A stretch of 64,000 bases of DNA from assembly GCA_964017195.1 (NCBI GenBank), contig OZ024887.1, positions 7,167,032 to 7,231,031 on the forward strand, in the 5' to 3' direction. The notes below the pieces were generated by a model that had not been told where the DNA came from, ran no database searches, and saw only the letters and a program-made list of their open reading frames with translations. Below are positions 22,181 to 33,429 of the stretch, piece after piece. Each line of letters begins with the position of its first letter. The first letter of the stretch is position 1. The position numbers and the translations under genes are program-made. The stretch is from Siderastrea radians (lineage: Eukaryota > Cnidaria > Anthozoa > Scleractinia > Rhizangiidae).

Positions 22181-22718
22181 TTTCGGCCGCAAATCAAACT
22201 CCAACTGCGAGCGTTAAAAACGGCAATCAAGATCAAATTCCCTTACACTCTATGATTGGCTTAAACGATGGATTCACTTAATTAGATTTTCGAGCATTTA
22301 ATTAGATCAATGTTAGCGTCCATAGCAACTAGGCTTTCAACAGCGAGCCAAAAAATCCTCTATGAGGGTTCTCATGAACTTTTATTTAAGTGTCAAGTAA
22401 GTTAAATGGACAATTTTCAATTTAAAGTGTCTTGCGCTGTGGGCAACGGGTAATTGCTGAGTGTTGTCCCAGTGGAATGTAACGACATCATCATCGAAGT
22501 ATATAACTCATAGATACCGATAATCAACAGACAAGCTGCGGGTGTTGAAAACCACAAACGACAGCCGAACTCCGTTCCATTCTTCACCTATTGTTCACCT
22601 GAAGCGATCATGAAACACTGGAATGGCCTGAAGTTAATTAAATTTCACACCTCTTCATGTGATCAGTAAAGCGTCTATAGCAACCATGGCTTCCAACAGC
22701 GTCCTATATGAGGATCCT

Positions 22719-23589
22719 CATGTAGGCATTTACCAGTCGTTTTGACCCACTCCACCCTCGACAAATGTTTTTACTTGGTTCAACGTGCTAACTGGCGTAA
22801 CGAAAATTGTGACAGTATTTTGCCCTTTGCGTTACAGAATGACGTTATGTTTAAAATCTGATGACTCAGCTCATCTGTCTTATCGCTTTGAATATTTAAT
22901 TTTTTTGAATTAAACTAAAAAATTAAATGTTGATATACATTTGTCCACGGCTGAACATGCTTTTACCAAGAGTTGTGAGTAATGTATTTATATACTGTTG
23001 TGAATAGGACACTATAAAAACATGATTATCGATAAAGACAAACACATCGTCAGAATCTCAACGTGCTAACCGGCGTGACGAAAATTGTGACAGTATTTTG
23101 TCTTTTGCGTTACCGAATGACGTAATGTTTAAAATCGGATGACTCAGCTCATCTGTCTTATCGCTTTGAATATTTTGTTGAATTAAAATTAAAATTTAAA
23201 TATAAATCTTGTCCACAACTGAACATGCCGTTATCAAGAGTTGTAAGCGAAGCATTTATATCCTGTTGTGAATATGGCACTATACAAACATGATTATCGA
23301 TCTGGAGAAATTAGTAAAAAGCGAAGTCGTTGCTTTATCTCAAACACGTTAAAGCATGTCTTTATGACGTAATCGTTAAATCTGGGTTCGTCTTCCGCAG
23401 TCAGCAAGTCAGTGTCTCGAACTCAAAAACCGAACAAATCGGTTCAAAATCAAAAGTAAAGCAGAAAAATTAAAAAGACTAACTGGTATATCCTTCTGTG
23501 CCGCTTATAGTATACTATCCAAGAAGATCCAGCCTCGTGTCGTAATTCATTTCCCACCTGCCAATAACCTTTCTTAACGTTGGCAGCTA
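22719..23589 (+). repeat. R1 (right part) of the 2-kb tandem unit
   Basis: Resumes R1 with TAGGCATTTACCAGTCG. It contains two tandem subrepeats of about 270 bp (from about 22785 and about 23058), each with AACGAAAATTGTGACAGTATT, GATGACTCAGCTCATCTGTC and an ACTATA-AAACATGATTATCGA end that includes a TATA-like word. It ends at CTTAACGTTGGCAGCTAG, where R2 begins. Confidence 0.75.
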
Positions 23590-26490
23590 GACATTTTCAA
23601 GTAATAAACATAACCACAACAACATACACCAGAATTTTGCTTTCATAACCTTTACTGAGAACGATTCTATCCTTACGATGTCTCAGCAACACTTTGGTCC
23701 CACCAGCATCAACAGTGCCACTGGACTTCACCTCCTGTTATTATCAGTCCTCCTTGCTTTCTTTCACTAGTATTGCCCAGATATTTCAGTCCGGTCAAAA
23801 CCAACACTGCTCGGCGGAAGTGTCCTTCTATACCTACGATACTTTTTAGGTGGACCCTTGTCCTATCGTGCGTGTGTGTGTGTACTAATCGATGGGCTTA
23901 AGACCGCGGGTGAGAAACTAAATCATCAGTATTTATTTCTTTGAAAGCGTTAATGAACGAAGTGCGACGAATGGTAGCGACATTGCGCGAAATATTCGTG
24001 AATAGGCTCCAGTAAAACTTTCAGTTTCTGAATCAATAATTGCATGTGCGTTAAATCGTGTGCTGCATGCGGAGTTGTGATTTGTAAGCATTTTTAAATA
24101 AAAACTGTCGATTAAGAGAAACGTTTTAGAAGTTTTCCAACAGAACAAAACAAAACTACAATAATACTCCTTATAGCTAACATACAGCCTGGGAAACGCT
24201 TATAATCTTCAATCCAAAAATTTGCGATCTCTAAATTGCAACGTATTGTTCTTGTCTGGACAGTGAACAATAGCTGCTTGAATTTAATTTCCATAATTAC
24301 CATAATCTTACTTTAAACATTCGTGTTTATTCGGTAAGCCTTCGGATGCCCTAAAACCACCAATTTGAAGAATACAGCGCAGATATAGAATTTCCTGAAC
24401 AGACACAACAGGCAGACAAATTAGGTGTATTGTAGATTGTCACAACAGAAGCCTTTTTTCAAACGGGCTTTTTAACAAACTATCGAAGGCTTCAAATTAA
24501 AACAAGGACGATTTTACTCATTTAAAAGCTTTCAACTTTCAGTGGAACTCGAAATCCTATAACCGGCTTCTGTTGTGACACAATAGAGGTTTTAACTGAT
24601 CAATAAGTGGTAAAATCGAGAAGTGTTGTCTTCTCCACGAGGAGAAAACTTGGACACGGAGTCGCGTTTTACAGAATCTTAACTTTGGGAGCTCATAGCA
24701 TCGTAAAGAAGCGCAATCTATCAAACTAAAAACAGCCTTGTTGCACTTCCACCATTGCCCAAGCTCTTTGTTAAGTTTCAACGAAATCGGCTCCCAAACG
24801 TTCAAGATATACCGTTTTTTAGCGTAAGACCTCCACCAAAATTTTGCCTTATAAATTTATTCATGAGCAGCTTGTCACCCGCAGCCTTAACTGCAGAATA
24901 CGTCATCCCATCCCGTGGGCCATAGCGAAATACACACCTTGTGAGCCTTACACGACGTATTTTGACCGACCAAACCAGTCGACCCTCTTGACACGACTGC
25001 TCTAACTCGACTTCGTCGGTTAAACATAGGCCCGCAATGCGTGCAGAACCGACGAAGTGTTGGTTCGTCTCGAAAAGAAAGCAAGCGAGGCGTGCGTGAC
25101 TGCAGGTTCAATAACATTCAAGCAGCTGTAACAGCAAGTTGCAGCAGAAGTGCGTAACTGTAACTAACGCTGAAATTTGACCAACTGAAATAGCGAACAA
25201 TACCCTGGAAAGGAGGTCAACTGAATTATTCACCCTCTCCTCACCAAACATAGCCCCACAGACTACGCCCATGACCTCATGGATTCTTCACACAAGATCA
25301 TTTTTCGCTGTCTTTTGGTCGGCCTTCCTCAAGACCCTGAAGAAAAAAGCCATCGCACTTCTCAAAACAGACGCATTTCAAAAAACGGGTGATAAATTTC
25401 CCAATATAAAAGTAACCACATCTTTACGATTGATCAGCATGGGCACTGTAACAGCTCAAATGAATTGAACTTTTTCCCACGCCTGGGAACCACACTTTGT
25501 GCACAGTTTCCTTTAATCATGCCATAGGCTCCTTAAGCCAAATTGTGAAGGTAAATACGAAATAAATCATTGCTACGTACAGGATACAAGAAAGCGCATT
25601 ATAGGCATTTACCAGTCGTTTTGATCCACTCCACCCTCGATAAATGTTTTTACTTGGCTCAACGTGCCGTACTAACTGGCGTAACGAAAATTGTGACAGT
25701 ATTTTGCCCTTTGCGTTACCGAATGACGTATTGTTTAAAATCTGATGACTCAGCTCATCTGTCTTATCGCTTTCTATATTTAATTGTGTTGAATGAAACT
25801 AAAAAATTAAATGTCGATACAAATTTATCCACAACTGAACATGCTTTTACCGAGAGTTGTGAGGGATATATTTATATACTGTTGTGAAAAGGGCACTATA
25901 AAAGCATGATTATCGTTAAAGACAAACACATCGTCAGAATCTCAACGTGCTAACCGGCGTGACGAAAATTGTGACAGTATTTTGTCTTTTGCGTTACCGA
26001 ATGACGTAATGTTTAAAATCTGATGACTCAGCTCATCTGTCTTATCACTTTGAATAATTTGTTGAATTAAAATTAAAATTTAAAGATAAATTTTGTCCAC
26101 AACTGAACATGCCGTTACCGAGAGTTGTGAGCTGTGTATTTATATACTGTTGTGAATCTGGCACTATAAAAACAGATTATCGATTAAGACAAACACACCG
26201 TCAGAATCAGGAGAAATTAGTAAAAAGGTAAAGTCGTCGGTTTATCTCAAACACGTTAAAGCATGTCTTATGACGTAATCGTTAAATCCGGTTTGCTCTT
26301 CCGCAGTCAGCAAGTCAGTGTCTCGAACTCTAAAATCGAACAAATCGGTTCAAAATCAAAACTAAAGCAGAAAAATTAAAAAGACTAACTGGTGTATCCT
26401 TCTGTGCCGCTTATACTATCCAAGAAGATCCAGCCCCGTGTAGTAATTCATTTCCCACCTGCGAATAACCTTTCTTAACTTTGGCAGCTA
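23590..26490 (+). repeat. R2 copy of the 2-kb tandem unit, interrupted
   Basis: Follows the order of R3: GACATTTTCAAGTAATAAACAT, then ACTTTGGTCCCACC and ACTAATCGAT, a TTAA element replacing about 150 bp, ACGTCATCCCATCCC, a hairpin with 11-bp arms CTTCGTCGGTT / AACCGACGAAG (about 25009-25058), CCCAATATAAAAGTAACC, then an uninterrupted TACCAGTCGTTTTGATCC (about 25610-25627) that is the empty-site equivalent of the gypsy insertion in R3. It ends at GGCAGCTA where the TA-flanked composite begins. Confidence 0.75.
23902..24886. mobile_element. 985-bp TTAA-flanked TIR element in R2
   Basis: TTAA at 23898-23901 and 24887-24890. The ends are GACCGCGGGTGAGAA and the inverse of GGCTGCGGGTGACAA (12 of 15 matching). 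Inside, an inverted repeat ATTGTCACAACAGAAGCC / GGCTTCTGTTGTGACACAAT (about 24437 and 24565). Compared with R3, about 150 bp of host unit is missing at the site, so insertion was accompanied or followed by a deletion. TTAA targeting fits piggyBac or Kolobok families; no transposase is visible. Confidence 0.65.
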
Positions 26491-26766
26491 CAATCCTGGC
26501 CAATTCGTTAAGGGACACTTGGCCTTTTCTTAATCTTTTTGTGAGCAATTTGAAAATAGGCGATAACATAAACCCCTCAAAAGCATTTTACAAAGTTCTT
26601 TCCCCCGCTCCCCCTGAACAATGTTGAAGTACAGAAACTGTACAAGATACCCGGGATGTGTTGGACTCTGGACAGTCAACATTGTTTAGGGGGGGAGGGG
26701 GAGAAGATATTATTGACGTGTTACTAAAAATTTGGCTTAATGTCCCAGACGTTCTGGCCACGATTG
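26491..26766 (+). repeat. X: 276-bp imperfect palindrome, left copy
   Basis: The ends CAATCCTGGCCA and TGGCCACGATTG are inverted (11 of 12). An inner inverted pair CCCCCTGAACAATGTTGA / TCAACATTGTTTAGGGGG flanks a roughly 55-bp loop, so the whole unit can fold on itself. X' differs by about one base. Confidence 0.8.
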
Positions 26767-29295
26767 TCCGAGCCAACAGGATAACCTCTACCTTGAAACG
26801 ACGTATAGCTTTCGGTCCTTTTCTTTTCGAAACAGTATTCTGGGTTAATTCAAAGCTGGAAAAACGTTCCTGAAGCGAGAACATTTTATCGAGTAGAATT
26901 TAACGCTAGGAAATGGATGTTGTAAGAGCTTTTCATAAGGATTGAGTGAGACGTTTGAACGCAATGTTTGCGTTTGTAGGACTACTGCTTTAAAAGGAGA
27001 AAAATGGTTAGGAAATGGAAGAAAAGATTTCGTAAACAAGCTTTAGTCGAGTTTAAGTGTTGTATGACTGTTTATGGTCTGCGCTTAAAGCAGATAACTG
27101 GCTCAAGTTTGATGATTCTAGCACAGGAAGACCACGATTGAGTAGATTTAGTGTGCATGTTCAGCGATGTCTTGGTACACTCTCTAGAAGCAATCTAAAG
27201 GGTTTTGGTAACTAAAAAGGGTGAAATAAAACCACTTAACAAACAATAGAAACTCTTTCTATTTGTCTGGTGTATTATTGGATTTTGTGCTGTTATCCAA
27301 ACTCCCGTTCAAGGCGTTGCTTCTCAATTGCTAAACTGTTGTCAAATCTTGTAAGTTCAATAGCAAAACAACAGTTTCGGAACCTCCAAAGGGTGAAATG
27401 GAAATACTAATTTCCAAAAAGTTCTCAACACTTTGTATAAAACCCAAAATAATGTTGCTAGAGAGCCATAAACGCGCACTACTTACCACCGAAACAGTGA
27501 CTGGTATTCCTGTGGTTCAACAAAGAGAATGACCGTGAGGTTACTTAGCAACTGCAATTGTTGGTATAAGCCTCAGTAAACAGCAGTTGTACTTAATAAC
27601 TTATAGCAGGAGCAATATTTCTGCTTCTCTTTAGCAAACAAGCTTTGACATTGCCATAGTGAGTACCATTGAGAGTACAAGTGTAGCAAAAGTATCGTTT
27701 GGGTTTCTGCTGTTTAAGAAACATCATGATATAGCGATCAGGAACAAGGGAGACATTGCAGGATTGCTGTCAAACAGTCCAAAAAACGAGCCGGGTAAAT
27801 ACTGGCATCACTTCTCGACAAGGGAACTCAAATCTAATCGAACGGCTAGTAAAAATGCAGGCACGTCGGTTACAATGCACTTAATTAGGTTAATTCAAAA
27901 TAATTCACTTGTGTTATCTCAATTTTGTGGGTCCATTCACATTGTGCTACATCTACGGCAAGCATACTGCCAGATCCGTTTTGTTCCCTTGTCAGCAAAT
28001 GGGGGGACAAAAACTTTCTTTTTTCCTACAAATTGCATTTAGAGCACACTTTTGACCCTGCATGCAGCACTGGTTATCCCGCGGCCAGTGTCAGTGACAC
28101 AAAGGTCCGACATCCGGAGATCTTTATAAACTGTTGAACGAGCATCGTTTTTTACTATTTGGTAATCCCTTGGTCCGGTTTGTTATGGCTGTTGGAAGGG
28201 AATATCTTCACCTTTCAGTACCAGAACCAATTTTTGGAGCAAAGACATCGAGTTCTTCAAAGACACTCTCGCTTATTTACTAGTCCTTGAATTTAATCTA
28301 CCCGTCGATTAATCAAGCGATATCACTCAGGTTTTGTCCGCTCGTCGGCGCTGCTTTGATTTCTTGATGCGAATCACAGTAAAAGATAAAATATGCCTAA
28401 ATCACTACCCACAGCGTCTTGCCGGACTTTTTCTGGAAGACAAATAATATGAGTTCTCAATGTAAACATTCCAGAGAAGCCATACAGTAACAGAGTGGAG
28501 CCGAATCACGCACATCAGCGTGACATTCTTCGACAGTGCTCCATCAAAAATGTTCCTTTTTAGTGTGAAAAAATACGTTTTTGTGTCTTATTAACAAAGT
28601 AAAACTATTGAGAATGCAATTTCTGCCGAACAGTGATCAAATATTTAGAGAACGAGATGATTAAGTTAGAAAATGAACAGTGCTCCATCAGAAGGTCAAT
28701 ATAGAATTAATAGTAAGGTCTCTTTTATAAGGTTTCAGTGGAGCACTGTTTGAAATGCCACTTGTATTAACAAATCTCAAATTTGTTTCTTATTTCTTCG
28801 AAGATAAATGGTTCATGGTTCTAGTACATTAATAAAATTTGTGTAACATCGATTTTAAAGCACGGAGAGGAAGTTTATTCGAAGGAGAACTGTGTTGCGT
28901 TACAGTGGAGCAACGTTCTTTGTGCCTCCCCGTACAGAGATTACGCAAGAGGTTACGTGGTTTCAAAGTGCACTTCATTAGCCCTTACAGTGTATAGTCA
29001 TGACTAAGACGACTCCTTGGATTACTGATAGTTAGTTCTCAACCGTTGCAGCTTTTGATACAATATTTTTCGGCACAATTCGTTACGCGTGCTTTTCATG
29101 GTGCGAGGTATAAGTTTATGGTCAATCGGACAAAAAACAGCCAAATACCGCTCTTAACTATTATCAAAGACGGCATGTACAGTTTTTATAAAGCGAATGA
29201 CCTCGTCTTCTAATGTCTTTCTCACAATACTGAATAGCGAAATGCGCATGTTAAACCTTTTCATATCACCTAGACCAGAAAAGACTTCTCCGACA
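26765..29295 (+). repeat. D1: 2,531-bp direct repeat, copy 1
   Basis: Runs from TGTCCGAGCC to CTTCTCCGACA. It is nearly identical to D2 at an exact offset of 2,531; I noted about four substitutions and no length change. The longest frame (27659-28042, 127 codons) starts at GTG and matches no family I know. Near the 3' half the word CAGTGCTCCA or its complement TGGAGCACTG occurs three times plus near-matches (about 28534, 28679, 28737, 28903), two in each orientation, which could be binding sites. Confidence 0.85.
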
Positions 29296-31826
29296 TGTCC
29301 GAGCCAACAGGATAACCTCTACCTTGAAACGACGTATAGCTTTCGGTCCTTTTCTTTTCGAAACAGTATTCTGGGTTAATTCAAAGCTGGAAAAACGTTC
29401 CTGAAGCGAGAACATTTTATCGAGTAGAATTTAACGCTAGGAAATGGATGTTGTAAGAGCTTTTCATAAGGATTGAGTGAGACGTTTGAACGCAATGTTT
29501 GCGTTTGTAGGACTACTGCTTTAAAAGGAGAAAAATGGTTAGGAAATGGAAGAAAAGATTTCGTAAACAAGCTTTAGTCGAGTTTAAGTGTTGTATGACT
29601 GTTTATGGTCTGCGCTTAAAGCAGATAACTGGCTCAAGTTTGATGATTCTAGCACAGGAAGACCACGATTGAGTAGATTTAGTGTGCATGTTCAGCGATG
29701 TCTTGGTACACTCTCTAGAAGCAATCTAAAGGGTTTTGGTAACTAAAAAGGGTGAAATAAAACCACTTAACAAACAATAGAAACTCTTTCTATTTGTCTG
29801 GTGTATTATTGGATTTTGTGCTGTTATCCAAACTCCCGTTCAAGGCGTTGCTTCTCAATTGCTAAACTGTTGTCAAATCTTGTAAGTTCAATAGCAAAAC
29901 AACAGTTTCGGAACCTCCAAAGGGTGAAATGGAAATACTAATTTCCAAAAAGTTCTCAACACTTTGTATAAAACCCAAAATAATGTTGCTAGAGAGCCAT
30001 AAACGCGCACTACTTACCACCGAAACAGTGACTGGTATTCCTGTGGTTCAACAAAGAGAATGACCGTGAGGTTACTTAGCAACTGCAATTGTTGGTATAA
30101 GCCTCAGTAAACAGCAGTTGTACTTAATAACTTATAGCAGGAGCAATATTTCTGCTTCTCTTTAGCAAACAAGCTTTGACATTGCCATAGTGAGTACCAT
30201 TGAGAGTACAAGTGTAGCAAAAGTATCGTTTGGGTTTCTGTTGTTTAAGAAACATCATGATATAGCGATCAGGAACAAGGGAGACATTGCAGGATTGCTG
30301 TCAAACAGTCCAAAAAACGAGCCGGGTAAATACTGGCATCACTTCTCGACAAGGGAACTCAAATCTAATCGAACGGCTAGTAAAAATGCAGGCACGTCGG
30401 TTACAATGCACTTAATTAGGTTAATTCAAAATAATTCACTTGTGTTATCTCAATTTTGTGGGTCCATTCACATTGTGCTACATCTACGGCAAGCATACTG
30501 CCAGATCCGTTTTGTTCCCTTGTCAGCAAATGGGGGGACAAAAACTTTCTTTTTTCCTACAAATTGCATTTAGAGCACACTTTTGACCCTGCATGCAGCA
30601 CTGGTTATCCCGCGGCCAGTGTCAGTGACACAAAGGTCCGACATCCGGAGATCTTTATAAACTGTTGAACGAGCATCGTTTTTTACTATTTGGTAATCCC
30701 TTGGTCCGGTTTGTTATGGCTGTTGGAAGGGAATATCTTCACCTTTCAGTACCAGAACCAATTTTTGGAGCAAAGACATCGAGTTCTTCAAAGACACTCT
30801 CGCTTATTTACTAGTCCTTGAATTTAATCTACCCGTCGATTAATCAAGCGATATCACTCAGGTTTTGTCCGCTCGTCGGCGCTGCTTTGATTTCTTGATG
30901 CGAATCACAGTAAAAGATAAAATATGCCTAAATCACTACCCACAGCGTCTTGCCGGACTTTTTCTGGAAGACAAATAATATGAGTTCTCAATGTAAACAT
31001 TCCAGAGAAGCCATACAGTAACAGAGTGGAGCCGAATCACGCACATCAGCGTGACATTGTTCGACAGTGCTCCATCAAAAATGTTCCTTTTTAGTGTGAA
31101 AAAATACGTTTTTGTGTCTTATTAACAAAGTAAAACTATTGAGAATGCAATTTCTGCCGAACAGTGATCAAATATTTAGAGAACGAGATGATTAAGTTAG
31201 AAAATGAACAGTGCTCCATCAGAAGGTCAATATAGAATTAATAATAAGGTCTCTTTTATAAGGTTTCAGTGGAGCACTGTTTGAAATGCCACTTGTATTA
31301 ACAAATCTCAAATTTGTTTCTTATTTCTTCGAAGATAAATGGTTCATGGTTCTAGTACATTAATAAAATTTGTGTAACATCGATTTTAAAGCACGGAGAG
31401 GAAGTTTATTCGAAGGAGAACTGTGTTGCGTTACAGTGGAGCAACGTTCTTTGTGCCTCCCCGTACAGAGATTACGCAAGAGGTTACGTGGTTTCAAAGT
31501 GCACTTCATTAGCCCTTACAGTGTATAGTCATGACTAAGACGACTCCTTGGATTACTGATAGTTAGTTCTCAACCGTTGCAGCTTTTGATACAATATTTT
31601 TCGGCACAATTCGTTACGCGTGCTTTTCATGGTGCGAGGTATAAGTTTATGGTCAATCGGACAAAAAACAGCCAAATACCGCTCTTAACTATTATCAAAG
31701 ACGGCATGTACAGTTTTTATAAAGCGAATGACCTCGTCTTATAATGTCTTTCTCACAATACTGAATAGCGAAATGCGCATGTTAAACCTTTTCATATCAC
31801 CTAGACCAGAAAAGACTTCTCCGACA
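29296..31826 (+). repeat. D2: 2,531-bp direct repeat, copy 2
   Basis: Second tandem copy. Differences from D1 seen by eye include single bases near 30241, 31059, 31244 and 31741. The same 127- and 64-codon frames recur. Confidence 0.85.
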
Positions 31827-32100
31827 ATCCTGGCCAATTGGTTAAGGGACACTTGGCCTTTTCTTAATCTTTTTGTGAGCAATTTGAAAATAGGCGATAA
31901 CATAAACCCCTCAAAAGCATTTTACAAAGTTCTTTCCCCCGCTCCCCCTGAACAATGTTGAAGTACAGAAACTGTACAAGATACCCGGGATGTGTTGGAC
32001 TCTGGACAGTCAACATTGTTTAGGGGGGGAGGGGGAGAAGATATTATTGACGTGTTACTAAAAATTTGGCTTAATGTCCCAGACGTTCTGGCCACGATTG
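31825..32100 (+). repeat. X': 276-bp imperfect palindrome, right copy
   Basis: Same orientation and length as X. It overlaps the terminal CA of D2 and ends GATTG before TA at 32101-32102. Confidence 0.8.
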
Positions 32101-33273
32101 TAGATACTTTCCAAGTATTAAACATAACCACAAAAACATACACCAGAATTTTCCTTTCATAACATTTACTGTGAAAGATTCTATCCTTACGATGTCTCAG
32201 GAACACTTTGGTCCCACCAGCATCAACAGTGCCACTGGACTTCACCTCCTGTTATTATCAGTCCTCCTTGCTTTCTTTCACTAGTATTGCACAGATATTT
32301 CAGCCCGGCCAAAGCCAACACTGCTCGACGGACGTGTGCTTCTATACTTACGATACTTTTTATGTGGACCATTGTCCTATCGTGCGTGTGTGTGTGTACT
32401 AATCGATTTCTGTGTACAAATTCTTCTCTTTATGTTCAGCGGTCAGCACACAGTTATACTACAACACAGTCGAAGCAAATCTTCCACCAAGCCTCCGTCA
32501 CCTTTCTTGACCTGCCAATTCAAAATGGCGACTCGTCCGCTCTTGTTCTCACGTCATCCCATCCCATCGGCCATAGCGAAATACACACCTTGTGAGCCTT
32601 ACACGACGTATTTTGACCGACCAAACCAGTCGACCCTCTTGTCACGACTGCTCTAACTCGACTTCGTCGGTTAAACATAGGCCCGCAATGCGTGCAGAAC
32701 CGACGAAGTGTTGGTTTGTCTCGAAAAGAAAGCAAGTGAGGCGTGCGTGACTGCAGGTTCAATAACATTCAAGCATCTGTAACAGCAAGTTGCAGCAAAA
32801 GTGCGTAACTGTAACTAACGCTGAAATTTGACAAACTGAAGTAGCGAACAATACCCTGGAAAGGAGGTCAACTGAATTATTCACCCTCTCCTCACCAAAC
32901 ATAGCCCCACAGACTACGCCCATGACCTCATGCATTCTTCACACAAGATCATTTTTCGCTGTCTTTTGGTCGGCCTTCCTCAAAACCCTGAACAAAAAAG
33001 CCATCACAATTCTCAAAACAAACGCATTTCAAAAAACGGGTGATAAATTTCCCAATATAAAAGTAACCACATCTTTACGATTGATCAGGTTAGGCACTGT
33101 AACAGCCCAAATGAATTGAACTTTTTCCCACGCCTGGGAACCACGCTTTGTGCACAGTTACCTTTAATCATGCCATGGGCTCCTTAAGCCAAATTGTGAA
33201 CGCAAATACGAAATAAATCATTGCTACGTACAGGATACAAGAAAGCGCATTATAGGCATTTACCAGTCGTTTT
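32101..33273 (+). repeat. R3 (left part) of the 2-kb tandem unit
   Basis: Most complete copy: TAGATACTTTCCAAGTATT, a GTGTGTGTGT run near 32385, AAATGGCGACTCGTCCGC, the CTTCGTCGGTT hairpin (about 32659-32708), and the AATATAAAAG block, up to CAGTCGTTTT where the gypsy element is inserted. No gene; the 60-107 codon frames differ among copies. Confidence 0.8.
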
Positions 33274-33402
33274 TGTACGGTTATGCCCATATTTGTAACT
33301 GTTATGCTTGCTCTTTGCAATGCATGCTGGGACCTCGTGCTTTCACGAGCGGCCATGTTGATTAAACATGTGTTGTGTTTAGTTCTTCCTACGGATACTA
33401 CA
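33274..33402 (+). repeat. 5' LTR, 129 bp
   Basis: TGTACGG...CTACA, with TG/CA ends, identical to 37717-37845. Contains TGATTAAACATG and an internal GCATGCTGGGA word. No obvious TATA box was assigned. Confidence 0.95.
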
Positions 33403-33415
33403 TGGTGGCAGCGGT
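33403..33415 (+). other. Primer-binding site, tRNA-Leu type
   Basis: TGGTGGCAGCGGT directly follows the 5' LTR. It is complementary to the 3' end of animal tRNA-Leu isoacceptors ending ACCGCTGCCA plus CCA. Confidence 0.8.
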
Positions 33416-33429
33416 TGTAGACCCTGAAA

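Larger units (their letters stand above)
17735..22718. mobile_element. About 5-kb insertion in R1, GTTCATGAGAACCCTCA ends
   Basis: Begins GTTCATGAGAACCCTCA (about 17734-17750). The exact inverted 17-mer is at 22362-22378. A second, diverged copy of the right end (shared words GCGTC-ATAGCAAC, TTCCAACAGCG, ATGAGGATCCTCATG) lies at about 22650-22718 directly before R1 resumes, so two related ends are nested or duplicated here. The interior holds the 92-bp minisatellite, the Penelope-like insertion and a basic minus-strand ORF. Also inside: two 60-bp direct repeats (about 17834-17907 and 17901-17970, sharing AACGAATGTTAA and CAGTCACACGTCAAC). No clear TSD. Confidence 0.55.
26491..32100. mobile_element. 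TA-flanked composite X-D-D-X in the R array
   Basis: The whole 5.6-kb block sits between GGCAGCTA and TAGATACTTT. R4 and R1/R2 show these sequences joined without it, so it is an insertion with a TA duplication. Order: X (26491-26766), D1 (26765-29295), D2 (29296-31826), X' (31825-32100), all in the same orientation. D1 and D2 abut at CTCCGACA|TGTCCGAG, a near palindrome. No transposase was recognised. Tip-to-tip structure and TA target fit a Tc1/mariner-type mechanism or a LTR-like arrangement; neither is proven. Confidence 0.65.

Noticed and set aside
23602..25117. Protein-coding gene in the R units
   Set aside because: Frames differ among R1-R4, carry no recognised domain, and are broken by indels between copies.
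27659..28042. 127-codon frame in D1 (and its copy in D2) as a gene
   Set aside because: No ATG start, no recognised domain; identity of the two copies reflects recent duplication, not selection.
26491..32100. Standard LTR retrotransposon with X as LTRs
   Set aside because: X begins CA and ends TG, is self-complementary, has a 2-bp TA duplication, and the interior has no gag, RT or integrase.
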